This document shows positions 52,556 to 60,590 of a stretch of 64,000 nt of DNA, in pieces. A model generated the notes under the pieces. It searched no databases. It worked only from the letters and a program-made list of their open reading frames with translations, and was not told the origin of the DNA. The stretch's first letter is position 1. Every line of letters starts with the position of its first letter. This DNA is from Edaphobacter paludis (GTDB lineage: Bacteria > Acidobacteriota > Terriglobia > Terriglobales > Acidobacteriaceae), in assembly GCF_039993895.1 (NCBI RefSeq), contig NZ_CP121194.1, forward strand, positions 1,054,001 through 1,118,000. Reading direction: 5' to 3'. The position numbers and the translations under genes are program-made.

Positions 52556-55006
52556 ATGCCAAACGATTTTGTAAGTGTGATTCAACCAAAGGCTCCAAAA
52601 AACGGAGAAACGGCTGGAGATCAGTCAGTTGCCAAAAGCCCTATCCCGGTACTTCCAGTGCGGGACACGGTGCTTTTCCCTCATGCCGTCCTGCCGTTGA
52701 CGGTCGGGCGTGAGAGCTCGATCCAGCTCATCCAGTCGCTTGGCGAGGAAAAGACCATTCTTGTGGTGGCACAACGGGATGCCCGCCAGGACACGCCACT
52801 GGGAGCAGATTTATACGCTATTGGCACCCTCGCGACCGTTCATAAAGTAGTGAAAATGCCTAACCAGAGCCTGTTCGTCTTCACAGAAGGCAACGAGCGC
52901 GTCCATGTGGGAGAGTTTTCGCAGTTGACGCCATTCATGACGGCTGAGTATGCGCCAATCGAGGAGATCCCCCCGACCGGCTCCCCCGAAGCCGAGGCCC
53001 TTCAGCGCAACGTGGTCAGCCAGTTTCAGGCGATCGTGACATCGTCGCCGACCCTGTCAGACGATCTTCAGACGATTGCGATCAATATCGATGAGCCGGG
53101 GCGGCTGGCCGACTTTATCGCTTCGTCGCTGCCGTTTTTGACGACGACCGACAAGCAGGAGCTACTCGAAACGCCGGATGTCTCGGCACGTCTTGAGCGC
53201 ATTAACAAGCACCTTGCCAAGGAGATTGAGGTTCAGCAGCTTCGCAACAAGATTCAGAGCGAGGTGCAGGACTCGGTGCAGCAGTCGCAGCGCGACTACT
53301 ACCTGCGCGAGCAGATGAAGGCCATCCAGAAGGAACTGGGTGATCTTGACGACTCGCAGAAGGATATCGCCGAGCTGAGGGAGAAGATCGAAAATGCCGG
53401 AATGCCGGAGGAGGTCAAGAAAGACGCCCTCAAGGAACTCGGCCGTCTGAGCCGGATGAACGCGATGGCCGCCGACTACAGCCTGACGCGCAACTACGTC
53501 GAGTGGCTGGCCGTGTTGCCGTGGTCGAAGAGCTCCGCCAGCGAGATCGACATCGTTAAAGCGAAGGAGATCCTTGATACGGACCACTACGGCTTGCAGA
53601 AGGTCAAAGACCGCATTCTGGACTATCTCTCCGTCCGCCGTCTGAAGCCGGACATGAAGGGGCCTATCCTCTGCTTCGTGGGACCTCCGGGCGTTGGCAA
53701 AACATCGCTTGGACGCAGCATCGCGCGTTCGCTGGGGCGCAAATTCTCCCGCATTTCGCTCGGCGGCATGCACGACGAGGCTGAGATTCGTGGCCATCGC
53801 CGCACCTACATCGGTGCGCTTCCGGGCCAGATTATCCAGAACCTGAAGCGCGTCGAGACCAACGATCCCGTCTTCATGCTTGACGAGATCGACAAGCTGG
53901 GCCGCGATTTCCGTGGCGACCCTGCAAGCGCGCTGCTTGAGACGTTGGACCCGGAACAGAACAACACGTTCCGCGACAACTATCTCGACCAGCCGTTCGA
54001 CCTGTCGAAGGTGCTCTTCATCTGCACGGCGAATCAGCTCGATACGGTTCCTGCGCCGCTGCTCGACCGGATGGAGATCATTGAGCTCACCGGGTATACC
54101 GAAGAGGAAAAGGTCAACATCGCTGAACGCTACCTTATTCCGCGCCAGATCAAGGAGAACGGCATCAATTCGGAGATGGTCGAGTTCCCGACGGCAAGCG
54201 TCCACCTGATCTCACGGCATTACACCCGCGAAGCAGGCGTCCGCAAGCTCGAACAGCTCATCGGAACGGTCTGCCGCAAGGTAGCCCGCCGTGTGGCCGA
54301 AGGCAAGACGGAGAAGGTCGTCATCACTCCGGAGATCGTTCACGAGTTCCTTGGCGGTGTTAAGGTCCGTGTCGATACCGAGATTGCCGAGCGCACCAAG
54401 CGTGCAGGCGTCGCGGTCGGCCTGGCCTGGACACCGGCAGGCGGTGACGTGCTATTCATCGAAGCCAACCGTATGAAGGGCAAGGGCGGCTTCACCATTA
54501 CCGGACAGATCGGCGATGTGATGAAGGAGAGTATGCAGGCTGCGCTTACCTGGGTCCGGTCCAACGCCGCTTCGCTGGGGCTCGATGAGGACTTCACCAA
54601 GGACTCTGATCTGCACATTCACGTGCCGGCGGGAGCTATCCCGAAGGACGGCCCATCGGCTGGCGTGACCATGGCCACGGCGTTGGTGAGCCTCTTGACG
54701 GATACCCCGGTGCATCCATTGACCGCGATGACCGGCGAGATAACGCTTAGCGGCAATGTGTTGCCGGTGGGCGGAATCAAGGAGAAGTTCCTTGCCGCCA
54801 AGCGGGCGGGCGTTCGCGACGTCATCATGCCGACCGAGTGCAAGCAGCAGGTGGACGAAGACCTCACTCCCGACCAGATCGAGGGTGTCAAGATCCACTA
54901 TGCCTCGCGCATCGAAGAGGTGCTCGCCGTAGCGTTGCCGCACACCAAGCGGGAAGCAGTTGAGGACGAGCAAGTCCGCGAAGAAGTATTACAAGCAGTG
55001 GTATAA
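52556..55006 (+). CDS. lon: ATP-dependent protease Lon
   Basis: An 816-residue LonA protease that degrades misfolded and regulatory proteins. I chose ATG 52556 (MPNDFVSVIQ, GAGGAA upstream). It has the N-terminal substrate-binding domain (IPVLPVRDTVLFPHAVLPL), an AAA+ domain with Walker A GPPGVGKTSLG (about 376) and Walker B PVFMLDEIDKL, and the protease domain with catalytic Ser in PKDGPSAGVTMA (about 701) and Lys in GGIKEKFLAAKRAG (about 743). All key residues are present. It is monocistronic with its own terminator. Confidence 0.96.
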   Translation: MPNDFVSVIQPKAPKNGETAGDQSVAKSPIPVLPVRDTVLFPHAVLPLTVGRESSIQLIQSLGEEKTILVVAQRDARQDTPLGADLYAIGTLATVHKVVKMPNQSLFVFTEGNERVHVGEFSQLTPFMTAEYAPIEEIPPTGSPEAEALQRNVVSQFQAIVTSSPTLSDDLQTIAINIDEPGRLADFIASSLPFLTTTDKQELLETPDVSARLERINKHLAKEIEVQQLRNKIQSEVQDSVQQSQRDYYLREQMKAIQKELGDLDDSQKDIAELREKIENAGMPEEVKKDALKELGRLSRMNAMAADYSLTRNYVEWLAVLPWSKSSASEIDIVKAKEILDTDHYGLQKVKDRILDYLSVRRLKPDMKGPILCFVGPPGVGKTSLGRSIARSLGRKFSRISLGGMHDEAEIRGHRRTYIGALPGQIIQNLKRVETNDPVFMLDEIDKLGRDFRGDPASALLETLDPEQNNTFRDNYLDQPFDLSKVLFICTANQLDTVPAPLLDRMEIIELTGYTEEEKVNIAERYLIPRQIKENGINSEMVEFPTASVHLISRHYTREAGVRKLEQLIGTVCRKVARRVAEGKTEKVVITPEIVHEFLGGVKVRVDTEIAERTKRAGVAVGLAWTPAGGDVLFIEANRMKGKGGFTITGQIGDVMKESMQAALTWVRSNAASLGLDEDFTKDSDLHIHVPAGAIPKDGPSAGVTMATALVSLLTDTPVHPLTAMTGEITLSGNVLPVGGIKEKFLAAKRAGVRDVIMPTECKQQVDEDLTPDQIEGVKIHYASRIEEVLAVALPHTKREAVEDEQVREEVLQAVV

Positions 55007-55023
55007 CAATCTCGCATCCAATC

Positions 55024-55058
55024 AAGGGCGGCTCCCGCAGTGGGGTCGCCCTTTTCTT
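55024..55058 (+). terminator. Rho-independent terminator after lon
   Basis: AAGGGCG (55024-55030) pairs with CGCCCTT (55047-55053), with inner CCC/GGG pairing, followed by TTCTTT. It begins 18 bases after the lon stop. Confidence 0.75.
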
Positions 55059-55080
55059 TGGCCAGGAGGGAGCCTTCAGC

Positions 55081-55632
55081 ATGATGACCATCGGCCACTC
55101 GACATTGCCGCTGGAAGTTTTTATCCAGGCTCTCAAAGACAACTCCTGCAATCTTCTGGTGGACGTAAGAAGCATCCCACGTTCCCGCCACAACCCTCAG
55201 TTTGAGCAGCCAACGCTCTTCGCGGCGCTCGAAGCTGAAGAGATTGCCGCCGTGTGGAATCAAGCTCTCGGTGGCCGTCGCCGCACCCACAAGGACAGCT
55301 TCAATCGGGGCTGGCGAAACACCAGCTTTCGCGGCTATGCGGACTACATGCAGACGCCGGAGTTTTCTGCGCAGATCGACTGGCTGATGGCGCTGCCCAA
55401 CCTCGATGCCACCGTGGTGATGTGCGCCGAGGCAGTTCCGTGGCGCTGCCACCGCTCACTGATCAGCGATGCGGTACTCGCCCGTGGCGGTATCGCCGAA
55501 GACATCTTCGTTCCGGCAAAGGGCAGCAGCTTCCGCAAGCCGCATGAGCTTACGAAGTTTGCGCGGGTTGAGGGTTCGCGGGTCTGGTATCCCTCGCTGG
55601 AAGAGGAAGCGAACCCAACGCTGTTCGACTAA
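55081..55632 (+). CDS. DUF488 family protein
   Basis: A 183-residue protein starting MMTIGHSTLPLEVFIQALKD, the conserved TIGHS opening of DUF488, followed by LVDVRSIPRSRHNPQFEQ and the late MCAEAVPWRCHRSLISDAVL with the paired cysteines typical of the family. Biochemical function is unknown. It stands alone between lon and the moaD-moaE genes, starting 22 bases after the lon terminator. Confidence 0.88.
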   Translation: MMTIGHSTLPLEVFIQALKDNSCNLLVDVRSIPRSRHNPQFEQPTLFAALEAEEIAAVWNQALGGRRRTHKDSFNRGWRNTSFRGYADYMQTPEFSAQIDWLMALPNLDATVVMCAEAVPWRCHRSLISDAVLARGGIAEDIFVPAKGSSFRKPHELTKFARVEGSRVWYPSLEEEANPTLFD

Positions 55633-55658
55633 AGTCCCCAGCGCGGTATGCTACGGAT

Positions 55659-55925
55659 ATGCGCGTCAACGTGCTTTATTTTGGAACATTGAAGGATTTA
55701 TTTGCCCTCCAGCAGGAGCCGCTGAACCTGCCTGAGGGCGCGACCGTCGAAGCTCTTCTCAGCCTTTTACGCGCTCAAACGTCTAAGCAGAGCGACATTT
55801 GGAGGACACTCGCGGTGGCGGTCAATCGAGATTATGCCGGTTTGGCGACGGTGCTTCGCGAAGGCGATGAAGTTGCTCTTCTGCCACCGGTAAGCGGCGG
55901 CTCGCAAAGCAGGTGCGAGGCATGA
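55659..55925 (+). CDS. moaD: MoaD/ThiS-type sulfur carrier with C-terminal tail past diglycine
   Basis: Small subunit of molybdopterin synthase, an 88-residue ubiquitin-like protein (MRVNVLYFGTLKDLF, then GDEVALLPPVSGG). In canonical MoaD the diglycine is the last residue pair so it can be adenylated and converted to a thiocarboxylate. Here the frame continues seven residues beyond, SQSRCEA, before TGA at 55923. The extension arises because the gene overlaps moaE. Either the tail is cleaved off, the mature end differs, or the carrier is inactive. It overlaps moaE by four bases. Confidence 0.85.
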   Translation: MRVNVLYFGTLKDLFALQQEPLNLPEGATVEALLSLLRAQTSKQSDIWRTLAVAVNRDYAGLATVLREGDEVALLPPVSGGSQSRCEA

Positions 55926-56377
55926 GAGTTGAGCTAGGCACCGCAGTCATTCCCTCGGCGCAAGTGTTGGATGAGATGAAGGCCGCCACCGACGGCGCGG
56001 TCTGCGTCTTCGACGGCATCGTGCGCGACAATACGCGTGGACGCAGGACGCTGTTTCTTGATTACGAAGCTTATGAAGAGATGGCGCTCGACCAGATGCG
56101 CGGTCTTGCCGCTGAAGCCATAACAAAATTTCCCATCCGCGACGTGGCCCTGCTGCATCGCCTGGGACGGCTTGAAGTCGGCGAGACCAGCGTGCTGATC
56201 GTCGTCGTCTCCGCGCATCGCGGAGCGGCCTTCGACGCCTGCCGCTGGCTAATCGATACGCTTAAAAAGACTGTCCCCATCTGGAAGAAGGAGCACTTCG
56301 TCGATGGTGCGGTATGGGCGGCGGGCGAGCCGTTCCCGGATGAGATCGTGGCCGCTATCGACCAGGAGACGAAGTGA
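55922..56377 (+). CDS. moaE: Molybdopterin synthase catalytic subunit MoaE
   Basis: Large subunit of molybdopterin synthase, which inserts two sulfurs from MoaD into precursor Z. The 151-residue protein starts at ATG 55922, inside the overlap. Family blocks include GAVCVFDGIVRDNTRGRRTL, FLDYEAYEEMA, LLHRLGRLEVGETSVLIVVV, SAHRGAAFDACRWLIDTLK and TVPIWKKEHFVDGA with the catalytic lysine pair. It is followed by a VWFA gene overlapping by one base. Confidence 0.94.
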   Translation: MRVELGTAVIPSAQVLDEMKAATDGAVCVFDGIVRDNTRGRRTLFLDYEAYEEMALDQMRGLAAEAITKFPIRDVALLHRLGRLEVGETSVLIVVVSAHRGAAFDACRWLIDTLKKTVPIWKKEHFVDGAVWAAGEPFPDEIVAAIDQETK

Positions 56378-57303
56378 TGAAGCTGGCTGCCGTCATGCTT
56401 GCCGCAGCGCTGATGCCGCAGGCCCCGATTGAGCGCCGGCCGCCGCCGCAGGTGCCGACGATCAAGGTCGAAACTCGGCTGGTGAACGTCGCCGTTAACG
56501 TATTGGATGAGCATGGTGCGCCCGTCTCAGGACTTACGCAGAATGACTTTCAGATTGCTGAGGACGGTCGCCCGCAGAAGATTGCCTTCTTTGAGAAAGA
56601 GTCGTCGACGCCGCTCTCCATCGTCCTCGCAATTGACGCCAGTGCAAGCGTGATGGCGGATGCGCGGCTGGAAAAGGAGGCAGCCAAACACTTCGTCAAT
56701 GCGCTGCTCCGCGACCAGGACGAGCTCGACCTGATGGATTTTTCCGACACGGTTCGCGAGATTGTGCCGTTCACCAATCAAAAAAAGGAGATCGAGCGTG
56801 GTCTGAACGATTTGAAGCCGGGAGATGAAACGGTTCTGTACGACGCCATTTACCTGGGCTCGCAGCGTCTGGCCGGCACTCCTCAGGCCGCGGGGCGACG
56901 GCGCGTTCTGGTGCTGATTACCGACGGCGTCGATACCAACGGAACGCGCTATGAACAGGCGTTAGAGGAGGCGCAGCGTGCCGGGGCCATGGTCTACTCG
57001 CTCATCATTGTCCCTGTCGAGGCGGACGCGGGGCGCAACACCGGAGGCGAACACGCCCTTATCCAGATGGCGCAGGACACGGGAGGAAAGTATTACTACG
57101 TGGGAGACCCGAAGGATCTGGAACCAGCCTTCGCGCACCTGTCGGATGATCTGCGCACACAGTACGTGCTTGGCTACTATGCTCCGCAAGGGGTACGACA
57201 CGAGCAATCATTACGCGCAATTAACGTTCAGATGAAAGATCCATCCTTACGCGGGAACTATATTCTGCGCTACCGCACCGGATACTATTCGGATGCGCGT
57301 TAG
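56377..57303 (+). CDS. Secreted VWFA-domain protein, acidobacterial type
   Basis: A 308-residue exported protein (ATG 56377; GTG 56374 is the alternative) with a signal-like MKLAAVMLAAALMPQ and a Pro-rich stretch. The N-terminal module VETRLVNVAVNVLDEHGAPV and GLTQNDFQIAEDGRPQKIAF is the acidobacterial-enriched domain that precedes the VWA fold. The VWA domain has MIDAS motif AIDASASVMADARL and VLITDGVDTNGTRYE, ending AHLSDDLRTQYVLGYYAPQG. Its start abuts the moaE stop, so they are co-transcribed, though no functional link is known. Confidence 0.85.
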   Translation: MKLAAVMLAAALMPQAPIERRPPPQVPTIKVETRLVNVAVNVLDEHGAPVSGLTQNDFQIAEDGRPQKIAFFEKESSTPLSIVLAIDASASVMADARLEKEAAKHFVNALLRDQDELDLMDFSDTVREIVPFTNQKKEIERGLNDLKPGDETVLYDAIYLGSQRLAGTPQAAGRRRVLVLITDGVDTNGTRYEQALEEAQRAGAMVYSLIIVPVEADAGRNTGGEHALIQMAQDTGGKYYYVGDPKDLEPAFAHLSDDLRTQYVLGYYAPQGVRHEQSLRAINVQMKDPSLRGNYILRYRTGYYSDAR

Positions 57304-57333
57304 TCTTATGACTGGAAGACTGGGAGGTCGTTT

Positions 57334-58209
57334 GTGAATAAATTCGAGTTTGCACATGTGGCAGATGGAATTGCGCGACAGGCCGGAGCGCTGCTTCGGA
57401 AGTTCTATGAAAAAGGCGTGTCCACCGAGTACAAGGGCGACGTCGATATAGTCACCGAGGCCGACCGGGCCAGCGAGCAGCTCATCCGCGAGAAGTTGAA
57501 GATGGCATTTCCGACCCATGGGGTCTATGGCGAAGAGGGAACTCGGGACCAGATGGAGAGCGAGTACCGTTGGTACGTCGATCCGCTCGACGGTACTACC
57601 AACTTCGCCCACGGCTTTCCGGCTTTCTGCGTCGTGCTTGGGCTGGAGCATCGTCCCGCGGGACTGGCCGCTGATGCGGACGGCGAGATCATCGCTGGAG
57701 TCGTCTACGATCCACTGCGCAACGAGATGTTCTCGGCAGAGCGAGGCAAGGGTGCCTTCCTTAATGGGCGCGCTATCCATGTCTCAAAGACCAAGACGTT
57801 GCAGGAGTCGCTGACCGCAACCGGCTTCCCCAGTCATAAACGGCATGCCAGCCCGAATATTCACTTCTATCATCAGATCACGTTGCGTTCTCACGGAGTT
57901 CGCCGCGCTGGTTCGGCCGCGCTGGATCTGGCTTACGTGGCATGCGGTCGTCTTGATGGCTTCTGGGAGTTCAACCTGAATCCCTGGGATACATCGGCCG
58001 GAGTGCTGCTGGTGACCGAGGCAGGAGGAACGGTGACTCGCTTCGATGGCAGCAAGTTCACGTTGGACAGCAGTGAGGTGCTGGCGACAAATGGGCTGAT
58101 TTTGCCGGAGATAAAGAACGTCTTCACCGAGCTGTTCGCGGGCAGAGGATTGGAGCCTATTCCTACACCGGCAGAGTTCGCCGCGAGGCGGGCTGAGGCT
58201 GCCAAGTAA
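57334..58209 (+). CDS. Inositol monophosphatase family protein
   Basis: A 291-residue lithium-sensitive-type phosphatase (GTG 57334). Metal-binding motifs are present: GEEGTRDQ, WYVDPLDGTTNFAHGFP and the late LNPWDTSAGVLLVTEAGG. It hydrolyses inositol-1-phosphate or related substrates, such as NADP(H) phosphatase or histidinol phosphate in some members. The C terminus has a Gly/Arg-rich tail. Substrate is not determinable here. Confidence 0.88.
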   Translation: MNKFEFAHVADGIARQAGALLRKFYEKGVSTEYKGDVDIVTEADRASEQLIREKLKMAFPTHGVYGEEGTRDQMESEYRWYVDPLDGTTNFAHGFPAFCVVLGLEHRPAGLAADADGEIIAGVVYDPLRNEMFSAERGKGAFLNGRAIHVSKTKTLQESLTATGFPSHKRHASPNIHFYHQITLRSHGVRRAGSAALDLAYVACGRLDGFWEFNLNPWDTSAGVLLVTEAGGTVTRFDGSKFTLDSSEVLATNGLILPEIKNVFTELFAGRGLEPIPTPAEFAARRAEAAK

Positions 58210-58385
58210 ATGCGAGGGGGAGGCGGATAGAGTTCCGTAGCGAAACCCCACGAACCAGGTTCAGAAAAGTCGTACTTCCTGAGAGCAATCCATTTGCAGA
58301 GCAAGTAGGAAGTGCTGCTAAAATCGAGACACAAGCTCAGACACAACCAGTGATTTTCAAGTTGTAAAAAGGGAGATTTAACGAG

Positions 58386-58646
58386 ATGGCTTATGTGATT
58401 GCGGAACCTTGTATCGGGACGAAGGACTCGGCTTGCGTAGACGCCTGCCCGGTGGACTGCATCCACCCGAAGAAGGATGAGGACGGCCACGCCGACTCCG
58501 AACAACTGTTTATTGATCCGGTCGAGTGCATCGACTGCGGCGCATGTGTTCCCGTCTGCCCGGTATCGGCGATCTATGCAGCCGACGACCTGCCGGAAAA
58601 GTGGGCCGACTACCAGACCAAGAACGCAGCTCACTTCGGACGGTAG
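58386..58646 (+). CDS. 7Fe-type ferredoxin
   Basis: An 86-residue ferredoxin. Cysteines at 9, 17, 21, 25 and 48, 51, 54, 58 (CIGTKDSACVDACPVDC and CIDCGACVPVC) give the pattern of Thermus/Azotobacter-type ferredoxins with one 3Fe-4S and one 4Fe-4S cluster. The Cys at position 12 expected for a full 4Fe-4S first cluster is Thr here. The C-terminal AIYAADDLPEKWADYQTKNA is family-typical. It is an electron carrier of unknown partner, monocistronic, with a strong terminator following. Confidence 0.92.
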   Translation: MAYVIAEPCIGTKDSACVDACPVDCIHPKKDEDGHADSEQLFIDPVECIDCGACVPVCPVSAIYAADDLPEKWADYQTKNAAHFGR

Positions 58647-58668
58647 TTCCATAGCGATACGAACATCG

Positions 58669-58704
58669 AAAGCGCGCGGCCAAGGGGCTGCGCGCTTTGT
58701 TTTG
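58669..58704 (+). terminator. Rho-independent terminator after ferredoxin gene
   Basis: AAAGCGCGCGGCC (58669-58681) pairs with GGCTGCGCGCTTT (58686-58698) with one wobble, a four-base loop, and TTTGTTTT following. Confidence 0.85.
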
Positions 58705-58728
58705 TGTTGAAGTAACAAGCGGGCGCGG

Positions 58729-59481
58729 ATGATTCAGCGGCAGAGCGAGGCGATCGTATTGCGAGCATGGCCCTTTCAGGAGGCGGACCTTCTGGTTAGC
58801 CTGTTCACGCGCGAACAGGGACGCATCAAGGGAGTGGCCCGCCATGCCATGCGTTCCCGCCGCCGCTTTGGTGGAGCGCTGGAGCCGATGACCCACGTTC
58901 GCGCCAGCTATGCGGAGAGGCCGCGACAGGAACTCGTACGCCTCGACGCATTCGAGATCCTCTTCTCCCCACTGAGCCAGCCCATCGACTATGCTCGGAC
59001 CGCGGCACTGCAACTGGTAGCCGAGGTTCTGGAAGAAGCGCTGCCGGAGCAGGCTCCCGAAGATGCGGTGTTTCGTCTGGCGCTGGCGGTTTTACAAGAG
59101 ATTCAGGTGGGCCAGGTGTCGGTTCCGGTGACTTATTTCGCCCTCTGGATGAACCGCCTGATGGGATGGATGCCGGAGCTTGGCCACTGCGTCGTCTGCG
59201 GTCTCGACCTGCGCGGCGGCACCGTTTGGTACTCACCAACCAGTGACGGAGTTACCTGCGCCGACGACCGCCGCAACGGCAGCCTGGCCCTCTCTGCCGA
59301 GTCGGTTTCCATCGCCGTCCGCGTCTTTCGCGGAACGGTGCGCGAGCTGGCAAAGGAGCCATGGCCTGCAACTCAACTCGAGAGCCTTCAGCGATTCGCA
59401 GTAGATACATTGGAGCGGCACCTCGAACGAAAGCTGACCAGCGCCCGGGCATTGTCACGGATCGGGAGAAATTCAGCTTGA
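58729..59481 (+). CDS. recO: DNA repair protein RecO
   Basis: Mediator of RecA loading in the RecFOR pathway. A 250-residue protein with the N-terminal OB-fold (SEAIVLRAWPFQEADLLVSL, FTREQGRIKGVARHAMRSRR, PMTHVRASYAE), a helical middle and a zinc-like CVVCGLDLRGG followed later by CADDRRNGS. Length and blocks are normal. It is separated from glyQ by about 100 bases. Confidence 0.92.
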   Translation: MIQRQSEAIVLRAWPFQEADLLVSLFTREQGRIKGVARHAMRSRRRFGGALEPMTHVRASYAERPRQELVRLDAFEILFSPLSQPIDYARTAALQLVAEVLEEALPEQAPEDAVFRLALAVLQEIQVGQVSVPVTYFALWMNRLMGWMPELGHCVVCGLDLRGGTVWYSPTSDGVTCADDRRNGSLALSAESVSIAVRVFRGTVRELAKEPWPATQLESLQRFAVDTLERHLERKLTSARALSRIGRNSA

Positions 59482-59583
59482 AATATCGGGAGAGGGAAAT
59501 GACCATCGTTGTGTGACCATAGCCGCTCAATGGTTGAACGGGCCGGAAAAATTTGCTCCAGAAAAAACAACATTTAGAATCGG

Positions 59584-60582
59584 ATGACTACACAAACAGA
59601 AAAGAGACCCATGCAGGCGACAGGTGAGAAGAAGGCAGCGCGTACATTTCCCGCCCTAACATTTCAGGAGCTTTTGTTTACCCTGCAGCGATTCTGGGCC
59701 GATCAGGGTTGCGTGTTGCAACAGCCTTATGACGTTGAAGTTGGCGCAGGTACCATGTCGCCCGACACTTTCCTCCGAGTCCTCGGGCCCAAGCCGGTGC
59801 GGATTGCGTACGCGCAGCCTTCGCGTCGCCCGGCGGATGGCCGCTATGGTGAAAACCCTAACCGCCTCTTTCGTCACACTCAGCTTCAGGTAATTCTGAA
59901 ACCGCCACCGGTTCGTATTCAAGAGCTTTATCTTGAGTCACTTACCGCCATCGGGATTGATCTGCGCGAGCACGATATCAAGTTCGAAGAGGATAACTGG
60001 GAGTGGCCCGTGGGAGGCGCGTGGGGTGTGGGCTGGCAGGTGATGCTGGACGGTCTTGAAATTACCCAATTCACCTATTTTCAGCAGTGCGGAGGCATGG
60101 ACCTTGACCCGATCTGCGGCGAAATCACTTATGGACTGGAACGAATCGCAGGGTTCTTGCAGGATGTTGACTCTATCTACGACATCGTCTGGGCGGTCGA
60201 ACCGGATACGGGCCGCAAGGTAACGTACGGCGAAATGCGGCTGGCGGAAGAAGAGCAATTTTCCGCATACAGCTTTGATTACGCTGATGTTGCGAAGCTG
60301 TGGGAGCATTTGAATCTCTACGAATCAGAGTGCCTAAGTCTATTGGATCAAGCCAAAGGCTTCGAAAAAATGGACCAGCTCGAATTGAAGCGATTTCCGG
60401 TGCTGGGTGCGTATGAGCTGGCGTTGAAGTGTTCTCATGTCTTCAACTTGCTGGATGCGCGGGGAGCCATCTCGGTCACCGAACGAGTGGGCGTGATGGC
60501 GCGGATTCGAACGCTGGTTGTGGGTGTAGCCAGGATTTATGCGGCGCAGGGACAGCAACTTAGCGGCACAGTGAAAGAGTAA
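59584..60582 (+). CDS. glyQ: Glycyl-tRNA synthetase alpha subunit
   Basis: Catalytic subunit of the alpha2-beta2 glycyl-tRNA synthetase. The core starts [20 protein letters not shown] and shows [50 protein letters not shown] and [20 protein letters not shown], all highly conserved class II motifs. ATG 59584 gives 332 residues; ATG 59611, ten codons later, has the better-placed AAAGAGA and may be the real start. The beta subunit gene follows eight bases after. Confidence 0.95.
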   Translation: MTTQTEKRPMQATGEKKAARTFPALTFQELLFTLQRFWADQGCVLQQPYDVEVGAGTMSPDTFLRVLGPKPVRIAYAQPSRRPADGRYGENPNRLFRHTQLQVILKPPPVRIQELYLESLTAIGIDLREHDIKFEEDNWEWPVGGAWGVGWQVMLDGLEITQFTYFQQCGGMDLDPICGEITYGLERIAGFLQDVDSIYDIVWAVEPDTGRKVTYGEMRLAEEEQFSAYSFDYADVAKLWEHLNLYESECLSLLDQAKGFEKMDQLELKRFPVLGAYELALKCSHVFNLLDARGAISVTERVGVMARIRTLVVGVARIYAAQGQQLSGTVKE

Positions 60583-60590
60583 GGACGGTT

